Assembly: GCF_008923185.1 (NCBI RefSeq)
Contig: NZ_WBMT01000035.1
Span: forward strand, 45,540 to 109,539
DNA from: Actinomadura rudentiformis
GTDB taxonomy: Bacteria > Actinomycetota > Actinomycetes > Streptosporangiales > Streptosporangiaceae
DNA: 64,000 nt
Direction of reading: 5' to 3'
A program made the translations under genes and the position numbers. Below, one piece after another: positions 55,187 to 63,636 of the stretch (positions within the stretch are counted from its first letter, which is position 1; each line of letters begins with the position of its first letter). The notes under the pieces were generated by a model. That model was not told the DNA's origin, ran no database searches, and was given only the letters and a program-made list of their open reading frames with translations.

Positions 55187-55918
55187 ATGACGACCGCTGG
55201 TGACGACGGCGCTGCGAACACCAAAAGGCGGACGGTCCGCCGCGAGCTCCTCGCGATGCTGGACGGCCTCGACGTCGGCGACGCACTGCCGTCGGAGCGC
55301 CGGCTGGCCGAGACGCTGGGCGTCTCCCGGCCGACGCTCCGGGCCGCGATCGACGATCTGGTCGCCGACGGCCTGCTCGACCGGCGGCACGGCAGCGGCA
55401 CGTACGTGGCCGAGCCGCGGATCGCGGTGCCGCTGACCATGACCTCGTTCACCGAGGACATGATCCGGCGCGGGATGAAACCGGGCGGCCGGGTGCTCTC
55501 GTTCCGCACCGCGTCGGCCGGCGCCAAGATCGGCCGCCGGCTGTCGGTCTCACCCGTCGAAGAGGTATTTACCATTCGCCGGCTGCGGCTCGCCGACGGC
55601 GCGTCGATGGCCATCGAGACCCTCTGCACACCCACCGAACTGCTGCCCGGCCTGCGGAGGGAGGATCTCGAGGGCGGCTCGTTCTACGACCTGCTGCGCT
55701 CCCGCGGCATCGTCATCGCCTCCGGTACCGAGACCATCGAGCCGACCGTCACCACCGAGGAGGAGGCCGCCGACCTCGGCGTGCCGGTGCACACGCCCGC
55801 CTTCCTCTTCGAACGGGTCACCCGCGACGAGCGCGGCCGGCCCCTGGAGTACGTCCGCTCCGTTTACCGCGGCGACCGCTACCGGCTCGAGCTCGACCTG
55901 CGGCCGCCGTCGGCCTGA
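55187..55918 (+). CDS. GntR/HutC family regulator (DasR/NagR-like)
   Basis: A 243-residue regulator. The GntR winged helix is LPSERRLAETLGVSRPTLRA (residues about 34-72), and the C-terminal UTRA domain (VFTIRRLRLADGASMAIETL, LEYVRSVYRGDRYRLELDL) binds a sugar phosphate. ATG 55187 has AGGGGG 8 bases upstream; GTG 55178 is less likely. With the dre-like site next to it, it probably represses the sugar operon and itself until an amino-sugar phosphate is bound. Confidence 0.9.
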   Translation: MTTAGDDGAANTKRRTVRRELLAMLDGLDVGDALPSERRLAETLGVSRPTLRAAIDDLVADGLLDRRHGSGTYVAEPRIAVPLTMTSFTEDMIRRGMKPGGRVLSFRTASAGAKIGRRLSVSPVEEVFTIRRLRLADGASMAIETLCTPTELLPGLRREDLEGGSFYDLLRSRGIVIASGTETIEPTVTTEEEAADLGVPVHTPAFLFERVTRDERGRPLEYVRSVYRGDRYRLELDLRPPSA

Positions 55919-56005
55919 CCACCTGACAGCCGTCATCGACCCCCACCGTTCCACCCGCGCTGACGGGGGCGACAGCGCGCACCTGAATCCCGAGGTGACG
56001 CCACT

Positions 56006-57463
56006 GTGGACATCGTCAAGGACATCCTCACCTTCCTGGCCGACAACGTGTTCGGCCAGGTGCCCATCCTCATCGGCCTGATCACGCTCGCGGGGCTGCT
56101 GCTGCAGCGCAAGCGCCTCGAGGACACGCTCGCCGGCGCACTGCGCGCCACGATCGGCGTCGTCATCCTCTTCATCGGCGTCGACGTCTTCGTCGGCGGC
56201 CTCACCAGCTTCCAGACCGTGCTCGCGAACGCGATGGGCACCGAGCCGCCGAAGGCCAAGAACACGCTGACCGGCTTCCTCGCCGAGCAGGGCGGCACCG
56301 TCGCGCTCGTGATCACGGTGGCGTTCCTCGTCCACGTGCTGATCGTGCGGCTCTTCCCGGCGGCCCGGTACCTCTACCTGACCGGCCATCTGATGTTCTG
56401 GATCAGCACGGTCACCGTCGCCTCGCTGGTCACGATCGCCCCCGACGCCGACCAGCTCACCCTGGTCCTGTGCGGCGCGGGCTTCGTCGCCTCCTACTGG
56501 ACGCTGCAGCCTCTGTGGATGCGGCCCCTGATGCGCAGGGTCATGCCCGACGACCGGTTCGGGTACGCGCACACCAGCTCGCTCGCGTGCCTGGTGACCG
56601 GCCTCGCCGCCCGCCCCCTGGGCGACCGCGAGAAGCACGACACCGAGAAGCTCAAGCTCCCGCGCCAGCTGTCGTTCTTCAAGGACATCAACGTCTCCAC
56701 GGCCCTGGTGATCTCGGCCATCATGCTCGTCGCGGTCGCGCTCGCCGACCAGGCGGTGGTCACCAAGCTGGCCGCCGAGATGGACCCCAAGCTGTCGCCG
56801 TGGGTGTGGGGGCTCCTGGTCGGGCTGCGCTTCGCCGGCGGCATCGCGATCCTGCTCTTCGGGGTGCGCATGTTCCTCGCGGAGATCGTCCCGGCGTTCA
56901 AGGGCCTCAGCGACAAGGTGATCCCGGGCACCCGCCCGGCGCTCGACGCGCCCACCGTCTTCCCCGTCGCCCCCACGGCGGTGATGCTCGGCTTCGTGTC
57001 CGCGACCGCGGTGTTCCTCGCCTGCCTCGGCGTCTTCGCCGCCGCGGGCTGGTTCACCCTCGCACCGCCCATGATCATGCTCTTCTTCGTCGGCGGCGCG
57101 GCCGCCCTCTTCGGCAACGTCGTCGCGGGCTGGCGCGGCGCGGTGCTCGGCGGCGTTCTGACCGGCCTCATCCTGGCGATCGGCCAGGCCGTCACCTGGG
57201 GCATGTACGAGTCGACCGCGCCCGAGCTGGCCACGCTCGCCGACCCCGACTGGTACGCGATCGCCTGGCTGCTCAAGGGACTCGACCCCGTCGTCGGCGG
57301 CGCGTCCGTCTGGGCCGTCCCCGTGGTCGCGCTGGCCGCCACCGTCGCCACCCTGCTCGTCCTCGGCCGCCGCGAGAAGGCCAGAGCCACCCTCGAGGAC
57401 ACGCGCCAGGAGCCAGGGAAACGAGCGGCGACCGGGGAGGACGCAGCCAAGGGTAAAGCTTGA
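56006..57463 (+). CDS. ulaA: PTS ascorbate-type transporter subunit IIC (UlaA/SgaT family)
   Basis: A 485-residue membrane protein with about 11 helices that would move a sugar acid with phosphorylation. Family features are the start DILTFLADNVFGQVPILIGL and YAHTSSLACLVTGLA. No IIA or IIB genes flank it, so it would need partners elsewhere or act alone. GTG 56006 has GAGGTGA 7 bases upstream. The Lys/Glu-rich C-terminal tail is atypical. It follows the GntR gene and may be co-transcribed with it. Confidence 0.9.
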   Translation: MDIVKDILTFLADNVFGQVPILIGLITLAGLLLQRKRLEDTLAGALRATIGVVILFIGVDVFVGGLTSFQTVLANAMGTEPPKAKNTLTGFLAEQGGTVALVITVAFLVHVLIVRLFPAARYLYLTGHLMFWISTVTVASLVTIAPDADQLTLVLCGAGFVASYWTLQPLWMRPLMRRVMPDDRFGYAHTSSLACLVTGLAARPLGDREKHDTEKLKLPRQLSFFKDINVSTALVISAIMLVAVALADQAVVTKLAAEMDPKLSPWVWGLLVGLRFAGGIAILLFGVRMFLAEIVPAFKGLSDKVIPGTRPALDAPTVFPVAPTAVMLGFVSATAVFLACLGVFAAAGWFTLAPPMIMLFFVGGAAALFGNVVAGWRGAVLGGVLTGLILAIGQAVTWGMYESTAPELATLADPDWYAIAWLLKGLDPVVGGASVWAVPVVALAATVATLLVLGRREKARATLEDTRQEPGKRAATGEDAAKGKA

Positions 57464-57467
57464 CCCC

Positions 57468-57941
57468 ATGTCCGGCGGGCTGCATGAGATGCCCATGAAA
57501 GGGCACGTCATCGGGATGGACGAGCACAAAAAGGAATCCCTGGCACACGAGCCGACAGGCCCGCACAGCCAGCGGATCGACGACACCCCCGGATCGGCCG
57601 GATCTCCCACAGAGGCGTCGATGCCCAAGGCAGAGGACAACCCGGCAGAGCGTTCCTACGGGCAGGGTTCGGCGCTGCCGTCCGACGACACCGGAATCCG
57701 CGACGGCAGCGCGAGGGACGGTGAACAGTCCCGTGGACACGATCGTGAGGAGCGTCCCGAAGGCCGTTCCGGCGAGGGCCGGGGGGCGGCGGAGGACGTT
57801 CCCGGATCCCGCCCGCAGGGAGATGAGCTGAGCGGTGAGGACCTGGCCTTCGAATTCGAACCCGGCCCCACCCCGCAACGGCGATCAAAGGGGCAACAGG
57901 GCCCGGCCGAGGGCCCTCAGGTCGAGCCGGAAGATTCATAA
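57468..57941 (+). CDS. Hypothetical, highly hydrophilic (probably disordered) protein
   Basis: A 157-residue frame that starts five bases after the ulaA stop. It is dominated by Glu, Asp, Gly, Ser, Pro and Arg with no hydrophobic core, so it is likely disordered. The ribosome site is weak. Codon third-position GC is lower than for neighbours. No family recognised. It may be a real small gene or fortuitous; opposite-strand frames are similar in length. Confidence 0.35.
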   Translation: MSGGLHEMPMKGHVIGMDEHKKESLAHEPTGPHSQRIDDTPGSAGSPTEASMPKAEDNPAERSYGQGSALPSDDTGIRDGSARDGEQSRGHDREERPEGRSGEGRGAAEDVPGSRPQGDELSGEDLAFEFEPGPTPQRRSKGQQGPAEGPQVEPEDS

Positions 57942-58021
57942 ACCGTCGGCGATTCCTTCAAGTAAAGGAAACAGCACTATGGCATGATGCGGACATATTG
58001 CATCGAAAAAAGGAGTCGCGA

Positions 58022-58267
58022 GTGACCACTGAACCGACCGAGGACGAACTTTTCACCGTCTTCACGCGGGCGGACCTCGGCGGCGACGAGAAGCTCGACC
58101 TGATGGAGTTCACGATGGTGCTGGAGAGCCTGGGGCTGTCCTGGGCACGGCACGAAGTGCAGGACCGCTTCGAGAAGACCGACACCAACCATGACGGCTT
58201 CATCTCCTACCCGGAACTCCGGGCGCTGCTCGACACCCAGGGGCTGACCGGGCCGCAGCGCGCCTGA
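58022..58267 (+). CDS. EF-hand calcium-binding protein
   Basis: An 81-residue protein with two helix-loop-helix units. The second loop is canonical, DTNHDGFISYPE (residues 54-65). The first, DLGGDEKLDLME (18-29), lacks the glycine and one Asp ligand but keeps the Glu. GTG 58022 has AAGGAG 6 bases upstream. It resembles small calmodulin-like proteins of actinobacteria, which may buffer or sense calcium. A strong hairpin follows. The stop lies within an imperfect 21-bp repeat. Confidence 0.88.
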   Translation: MTTEPTEDELFTVFTRADLGGDEKLDLMEFTMVLESLGLSWARHEVQDRFEKTDTNHDGFISYPELRALLDTQGLTGPQRA

Positions 58268-58299
58268 TCCCTTCCCGCCAACGCCTGACCCGTTCCGCT

Positions 58300-58341
58300 G
58301 ACAAGGCCCGCCGGTCTTTACCCGATCCGGCGGGCCTTGTC
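58300..58341. terminator. Bidirectional hairpin terminator between the EF-hand gene and pgi
   Basis: Perfect 15-bp stem GACAAGGCCCGCCGG / CCGGCGGGCCTTGTC with a 12-base loop (58315-58326), between two convergent genes. There is no T-run, as is common in high-GC actinobacteria. Confidence 0.8.
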
Positions 58342-58420
58342 ATTGTGCCGGTGTCATTGCCGTCGTTGCCGTCGTCCGGGCTTATCGCCCGTCATAGGGC
58401 CGCGGTTCAGGCCGGACGGC

Positions 58421-60064
58421 TCAGGCCGGGCGGCCGCGCCACTCGCGGTAGCGGCGCACGAGCGCCGCCGTGGACGGGTCGGGCGCGTCGGCGGGCGGCT
58501 CCGGAGAGGTCAGCGCGGGCGCCAGGTCCATGGCCATGACCTTGCCCAGCTCGACCCCCCACTGGTCGAAGGAGTCGATGCCCCAGATCGTGCCCTCGAC
58601 GAACACGATGTGCTCGTAGAGGGCGACCAGCTGGCCCAGGGTGGCGGGCGTCAGCTTGGGCGCGAGGATGGTGTTGGTGGGGCGGTTGCCCGGCATGACC
58701 TTGTGCGAGACGACGGCCGCCGGGGTGCCCTCGGCGGCGATCTCCTCCGCGGTCTTGCCGAAGGCGAGGGCGGAGGTCTGGGCGAGGAGGTTGGCGGTCA
58801 GCAGGTCGTGCATGCCCGCGCCGCCGGCGGTGTGGTCCTCGAACGGCTCGGCGAAGCCGATGAAGTCGGCGGGCACCAGCCGGGTGCCCTGGTGGAGCAG
58901 CTGGTAGAAGGCGTGCTGGCCGTTGGTGCCGGGCTCGCCCCAGAAGATCTCGCCGGTCTGGGCGACGACGGGGGCGCCGTCGGCGCGCACGGACTTGCCG
59001 TTGGACTCCATCGTGAGCTGCTGGAGGTAGGCGGGGAAGCGCGCGAGCCGCTGGCTGTACGGCAGCACGGCACGGGTCTGGGCGCCGAAGAAGTCGTTGT
59101 ACCAGATGCCGAGCATGCCCATCAGGACCGGCATGTTCTGCTCGAACGGGGCGGTGCGGAAGTGCTCGTCCATGGTGTGGAAGCCCGCGAGCATCTCGCG
59201 GAAGCGGTCCGCCCCGATGGCGATCATCAACGACAGGCCGATCGCTCCGTCGAAGGAGTAACGGCCGCCCACCCAGTCCCAGAACCCGAACATGTTGTCG
59301 GTGTCGATGCCGAAGTCGGCGACCCGCTGCGCGTTCGTCGACACCGCCACGAAGTGCCGGGACACCGCCTTGTCGTCGCCCAGCGCGGCGACCAGCCACT
59401 CGCGGGCGACCTTGGCGTTGGTGAGCGTCTCCAGCGTGCCGAACGTCTTGGAGGCGACGATGAACAAGGTCTGCTCGGGGTCCAGGTCCCGGAGCTTCCC
59501 GGAGAGGTCGGCCGGGTCGATGTTGGACACGAACCGGGCGGAGATCCCCGCGTCGGCGTAGTCGCTGAGCGCCTCGTACGCCATCGCCGGGCCGAGGTCG
59601 GAGCCGCCGATGCCGATGTTGACCACGGTGCGGATCGGCTTGCCGGTGAAGCCCGTCCACTCCCCCGACCGCACCCGCCCGGAGAAGTCCGCCATCTTGT
59701 CCAGCACGGCGTGCACGTCGGCCCCCACGTCCTGGCCGTCCACGTTCAGCCGCGCGTCGCGGGGCAGCCGCAGCGCCGTGTGCAGCACCGCCCGGTCCTC
59801 GCTGACGTTGATGTGCTCGCCGGCGAACATCGCGTCGATGCGCTCCCGCAGCCCGGCCCGCACGGCCAGTGCCAGCAGCAACCGCATCGTCTCATCGGTC
59901 ACCCTGTGCTTGGAGTAGTCCAGGTAGAGGTCGCCCGCGCTCACCGCCATCCGGTCCGCCCGCCCGGGGTCACCGGCGAACAGCTCGCGCAGGTGCGTCC
60001 CGGCCAACGTCGGGTGGTGCTCGGCCAGCGCCGACCACTCGGATGATTCGGTGATATCAGCCAT
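58421..60064 (-). CDS. pgi: Glucose-6-phosphate isomerase
   Basis: A 547-residue full-length enzyme interconverting glucose-6-phosphate and fructose-6-phosphate. Motifs: VNIGIGGSDLGPAMAYEAL, FIVASKTFGTLETLTNA, FWDWVGGRYS and FGKTAEEIAAEG. The catalytic Glu and His regions (GEPGTNGQHAFYQLLHQ) are intact. ATG 60064. A palindrome (60131-60155) lies upstream. Confidence 0.96.
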   Translation of the reverse strand: MADITESSEWSALAEHHPTLAGTHLRELFAGDPGRADRMAVSAGDLYLDYSKHRVTDETMRLLLALAVRAGLRERIDAMFAGEHINVSEDRAVLHTALRLPRDARLNVDGQDVGADVHAVLDKMADFSGRVRSGEWTGFTGKPIRTVVNIGIGGSDLGPAMAYEALSDYADAGISARFVSNIDPADLSGKLRDLDPEQTLFIVASKTFGTLETLTNAKVAREWLVAALGDDKAVSRHFVAVSTNAQRVADFGIDTDNMFGFWDWVGGRYSFDGAIGLSLMIAIGADRFREMLAGFHTMDEHFRTAPFEQNMPVLMGMLGIWYNDFFGAQTRAVLPYSQRLARFPAYLQQLTMESNGKSVRADGAPVVAQTGEIFWGEPGTNGQHAFYQLLHQGTRLVPADFIGFAEPFEDHTAGGAGMHDLLTANLLAQTSALAFGKTAEEIAAEGTPAAVVSHKVMPGNRPTNTILAPKLTPATLGQLVALYEHIVFVEGTIWGIDSFDQWGVELGKVMAMDLAPALTSPEPPADAPDPSTAALVRRYREWRGRPA

Positions 60065-60130
60065 AACCCACTCATCTCCCCGCATATCCCGGAGAGCGCC
60101 GGTGGCGCTCCCCGGTGGTCCATACCCCGA

Positions 60131-60155
60131 CCTGCGATCATAAAGTGATCGCAGG
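60131..60155. other. Perfect inverted repeat between pgi and the aldehyde dehydrogenase gene
   Basis: CCTGCGATCA and TGATCGCAGG are exact complements around a TAAAG loop. It lies 66 bp upstream of the pgi start and 60 bp downstream of the aldehyde dehydrogenase stop. Either a terminator hairpin of the hydroxyproline operon or an operator. Confidence 0.55.
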
Positions 60156-60215
60156 CCGCCCACCTGCCAACCGCCCGAACGCGCCCCTCCTTCCCGCTCG
60201 CGTTCAGAATCGCGG

Positions 60216-61613
60216 TCAGTTGCGGCGTTGCGGGACGCCCCACGGGTTGTCGTCGCGGAGGGGCGGCGGGAGGAGCTCCTGGGGCATGCCCTGGTAGGTG
60301 ACCGGGCGCAGGAACCGTTCGATCGCGGCGGTGCCGACCGAGGTGGTCGCGGGCGTGGTCGTCGCGGGGAACGGGCCGCCGTGCTGCATCGCGTGCGTGA
60401 CGGAGACTCCCGTGGGCCACTGGTTCCAGAGGACGCGCCCGCTGCGGTCGGTGAGCACCGCCGCGAGGGCGGCGAGCTCGGGCGCCTCGCCCTCCTCGCC
60501 GTGCAGGGAGGCGGTGAGCTGGCCGGGCATGGACGCCAGCAGCCCGGTGACGTCCGCGAGGTCCTCGTACGTCACCACCATGCCGAGCGGGCCGAAACAC
60601 TCCTCGCCCGCCACGTCCTTGTCCGCGGCGAAGTCCGCCAGGCCCATCGTGAGCAGGCGTGGCCCGGCACCGTCCGACCAGACCAGCCGCCGCACGCCCG
60701 GGCGGCCGGCGAGGGTGTCAGCGGTGGACAGGTAGCCGGCCTCGATGCGGTCGTTCAGCATCGGGGCGGCGCCCACCGCGCCGACCAGCTCGGCGATCCG
60801 GTCCACGATGCCGTCACCCGCGGGCACGAAGAGCAGGCCGGGGTTGGTGCAGAACTGGCCGGCGCCGAGCGTGAGCGATCCTACGTAGCCCTTGGCGATC
60901 TCCTCACCGCGTGCCTTGGCCGCCTGTGCCGTGACCACGGCGGGATTTACGCTGCCCAGCTCGCCGTAGAACGGGATGGGCACGGGCCGTTCCGCCGCGA
61001 TGCGGGCCAGTGCCAGTCCGCCGTGCTGCGACCCGGTGAACGCGGCAGCCGTGATCGCCGGGTGGCGGAGCGCCTCGACGCCCTCCTGCTCGCCCTCGAT
61101 CAGGCCGAAGACGCCCTCCGGCACGACCGCACTGATGATCTCCGCCGTGCGGCGGGACAGCCGTGGATGGCCGGGGTGCGCCTTGACGATGACCGGGCAT
61201 CCGGCGGCCAGCGCCGAGGCGGTGTCGCCGCCCGCGACGCTGAACGCGAACGGGAAGTTGCTCGCGGCGAAGACCAGCACCGGGCCGACCGCCGTACGGT
61301 AACGACGCAGGTCAGGGCGTGGACCGGTGGACCAGTCCGGGTCGGGCCGGTCGATGCGGGCGTCATGGAACTCGCCCTTGCGGACCTCGTCGGCGAAGAG
61401 CCTGAGCTGGAACGTGGTGCGGGTCAGCTCCCCGTTCAGCCGGGTCTCCCCCAGATGCGTCTCCTCGTCGGCCAGCGCGACGAGCTCGGCCCGCGCGTCC
61501 TCCAGGGCGTCGGCCACCGCCGCCAGCGTCGCGGCCCGAGTGTCGGGCGGCGCCGCGGCCCACGGGCTTGCAGCTGCCGCGGCGGCTGTGGCGGCCTGGT
61601 CCGGCGTGGTCAT
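60216..61613 (-). CDS. Aldehyde dehydrogenase, probably alpha-ketoglutarate semialdehyde dehydrogenase
   Basis: A 465-residue NADP-type aldehyde dehydrogenase. The cofactor-binding segment is SNFPFAFSVAGGDTASALAA, and the catalytic cysteine lies in TLGAGQFCTNPGLLF; ELGSVNPAVV replaces the usual Glu motif region. The FPFAFSVAGGD block is typical of ketoglutarate semialdehyde dehydrogenase. It would finish hydroxyproline catabolism by making 2-oxoglutarate. ATG 61613. Upstream, at 61630-61660, a 16-bp unit GCTTGCTTGCGTGTGC occurs twice in tandem. Confidence 0.88.
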   Translation of the reverse strand: MTTPDQAATAAAAAASPWAAAPPDTRAATLAAVADALEDARAELVALADEETHLGETRLNGELTRTTFQLRLFADEVRKGEFHDARIDRPDPDWSTGPRPDLRRYRTAVGPVLVFAASNFPFAFSVAGGDTASALAAGCPVIVKAHPGHPRLSRRTAEIISAVVPEGVFGLIEGEQEGVEALRHPAITAAAFTGSQHGGLALARIAAERPVPIPFYGELGSVNPAVVTAQAAKARGEEIAKGYVGSLTLGAGQFCTNPGLLFVPAGDGIVDRIAELVGAVGAAPMLNDRIEAGYLSTADTLAGRPGVRRLVWSDGAGPRLLTMGLADFAADKDVAGEECFGPLGMVVTYEDLADVTGLLASMPGQLTASLHGEEGEAPELAALAAVLTDRSGRVLWNQWPTGVSVTHAMQHGGPFPATTTPATTSVGTAAIERFLRPVTYQGMPQELLPPPLRDDNPWGVPQRRN

Positions 61614-61629
61614 GAGGTGCTCCTTCTGG

Positions 61630-61660
61630 GCTTGCTTGCGTGTGCGCTTGCTTGCATGTG
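61630..61660. repeat. 16-bp tandem duplication between the dehydrogenase and epimerase genes
   Basis: Two copies, 61630-61645 and 61646-61660, of GCTTGCTTGC(G/A)TGTG. It lies in the 92-bp gap just upstream of the aldehyde dehydrogenase start; no function suggested. Confidence 0.7.
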
Positions 61661-61705
61661 AGCTGCTTCGTCTGTGCTTACTCTCGACGGGCTCGTCACA
61701 TGACG

Positions 61706-62707
61706 CTAGAGGACGAAACCCTCCGGGAAGGGGTCGGCCGGATCGAGCATGTAGTTGGCGGTCCCGGTGATCCAGGCACGTCCGGAGAACTCCGGGACGA
61801 CGGCGGGAATTCCGCCCACCTCGGCCGTGCCCGTCAGACGGCCGATGAACCGGGTGCCGATGAACGACTCGTTCACGAACTCGGTGTCCAGCGGCAGCTC
61901 ACCGCGGGCGTGCAGCTGCGCCATCCGCGCGGAGGTGCCGGTGCCGCACGGCGACCGGTCGAACCATCCGGGGTGGATCGCCATCGCGTTGCGCGAGTGC
62001 TTGGCGTCCGAGCCGGGCGCCAGGAACTGCACGTGCTTGCAGCCGCCGATCGACGGGTCCACCGGGTGGGCGGGCCGGTTCTGCTCGTTGATCGCCGCCA
62101 TGATGTCGAGACCGGCCTTGAGAATGTCGTCCTTGCGGGCCCTGTCGAACGGCAGGCCGAGAGGTTCCAGGTCGGTGATGGCGTAGAAGTTGCCTCCGTA
62201 CGCCATGTCGTACCGGACCTCGCCGAGCCCGGGGACGTCCACCACCGCGTCCTGTTCCAGGCAGAACGAGGGGATGTTGCGCAACGTGACATGTTCCGCC
62301 CGCCCGTCGCGCACCGCCACGCGGGCCTCGATCAGCCCGGCCGGGGCGTCGAGCCGCACGATGGTCTCGGGCTCGGCGACCTCGACCATGCCGGTCTCGA
62401 CCAGGACGGTCGCGACGCCGATGGTGCCGTGCCCGCACATCGGCAGGAAGCCGCTGACCTCGATGTAGACCACGCCCCAGTCGGCATCCGGGTGGATCGG
62501 CGGCTGGAGCAGCGCGCCGCTCATCGCCGAATGCCCGCGCGGCTCGTCCATCAGGAAGCGCCGCAGCCCGTCGAGGTGCTCCATCGCGTAACGCCGCCGC
62601 TCGGCCATCGTGTCGCCGGGGATGGGCGGGACCCCGCCGGTGACGACCCGGGTCGGCATGCCCTCGGTGTGCGAGTCGACGGCGCTGAGGGTCCGGACCG
62701 AGCGCAT
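61706..62707 (-). CDS. 4-hydroxyproline epimerase (proline racemase family)
   Basis: A 333-residue epimerase that converts trans-4-hydroxy-L-proline to cis-4-hydroxy-D-proline. Both catalytic cysteines are present: LPMCGHGTIGVA (Cys91) and RSPCGTGTSARMAQL. Having two Cys favours an epimerase over the dehydratase subgroup (Thr in place of the second). ATG 62707 shares one base with the upstream gene's stop (TGATG). In the operon with oxidoreductase, deaminase and dehydrogenase. Confidence 0.9.
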   Translation of the reverse strand: MRSVRTLSAVDSHTEGMPTRVVTGGVPPIPGDTMAERRRYAMEHLDGLRRFLMDEPRGHSAMSGALLQPPIHPDADWGVVYIEVSGFLPMCGHGTIGVATVLVETGMVEVAEPETIVRLDAPAGLIEARVAVRDGRAEHVTLRNIPSFCLEQDAVVDVPGLGEVRYDMAYGGNFYAITDLEPLGLPFDRARKDDILKAGLDIMAAINEQNRPAHPVDPSIGGCKHVQFLAPGSDAKHSRNAMAIHPGWFDRSPCGTGTSARMAQLHARGELPLDTEFVNESFIGTRFIGRLTGTAEVGGIPAVVPEFSGRAWITGTANYMLDPADPFPEGFVL

Positions 62708-63636
62708 CAGGCGGCCTTCCGCTTCCCGAGCGCGGTGATCGCGCGGGCCATGTCGGCGGTGACCTGCTCGCGGTGTTCGCGGGTGAGCGGCCCGCGCGGC
62801 GGGCGGCAGGGACCGCCGTACCGGCCGACCTGCTCCATGCCGAGCTTGATGGCCTGCACGAACTCGGTGCGCGAGTCCCAGCGGAACGCGGCGACGAGCG
62901 GCTCGTACAGCGCCCGCGCCTCCGCCAGCCGGCCAGTGGTCGCCAGCTCGTAGAGCAGCGCCGACTCGGCCGGGAAGACATTGGGGAATCCGGCGAACCA
63001 GCCGGTGGCGCCCATCAGCAGGGCCTCCAGGGTCACGTCGTCGGCGCCCGCGACGACCTCCAGCCCGGGGGCCTTCTCCCTGATCTCCAGAACGCGGCGG
63101 ACGTCACCGGAGAACTCCTTGACCGCGACGATGCCGTCGATCTGCGCGATCTCGGCGAGCAGGTCCGGGGTGAGGTCCACCTTGGTGTCGATGGGGTTGT
63201 TGTAGACCATGACCGGCAGGCCGGCCGACGCGACGGCCTCGAAGTGGGCGATGACCTCGCCGCGGTTGGCTCGGTACATCGTCGGCGGCAGGCACAGCAC
63301 GCCGTCCGCGCCGTCCTCCGCCGCGAGCTCGGCCCAGTGCTTGGCCTGGTGGGCACCGGGGCCGTGCACGCCCACGACGACGACGCCGTCATCCCCGACC
63401 GTCTCGACCGCGGTGCGGGCGACCCGGCGGCGTTCCTCGTCGGTCAGCGAGGAGTACTCGCCGAGCGAGCCGTTCGGGCCGACGCCGCGGCAGCCGTTGT
63501 CGACCAGCCAGCGGCAGTGCTCGGCGAACCGGTCGTAGTCGACCGCAAGCCCGGCGGGCGCCGAGGCGTCCTCGCGGTACGGCAGCGCCGTCGCGACGAT
63601 GACGCCGCCGAGACTCTTGATCGTGTCGGTGCTCAT
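62707..63636 (-). CDS. Dihydrodipicolinate synthase family protein, probably pyrroline-4-hydroxy-2-carboxylate deaminase
   Basis: A 309-residue TIM-barrel Schiff-base enzyme. The lysine is in GIVAVKEFSGDV and the Tyr in MVYNNPIDTK; GPNGSLGEYSSLT is the substrate-binding loop. Its position suggests it deaminates pyrroline-hydroxy-carboxylate to ketoglutarate semialdehyde in hydroxyproline degradation. ATG 63636 overlaps the oxidoreductase stop by 4 bp (ATGA). Confidence 0.88.
   Translation of the reverse strand: MSTDTIKSLGGVIVATALPYREDASAPAGLAVDYDRFAEHCRWLVDNGCRGVGPNGSLGEYSSLTDEERRRVARTAVETVGDDGVVVVGVHGPGAHQAKHWAELAAEDGADGVLCLPPTMYRANRGEVIAHFEAVASAGLPVMVYNNPIDTKVDLTPDLLAEIAQIDGIVAVKEFSGDVRRVLEIREKAPGLEVVAGADDVTLEALLMGATGWFAGFPNVFPAESALLYELATTGRLAEARALYEPLVAAFRWDSRTEFVQAIKLGMEQVGRYGGPCRPPRGPLTREHREQVTADMARAITALGKRKAA

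Noticed and set aside
60659..61302. Short plus-strand frames opposite the aldehyde dehydrogenase gene
   Set aside because: Arg/Pro/Ser-rich antisense shadows; the minus strand has the conserved ALDH motifs.
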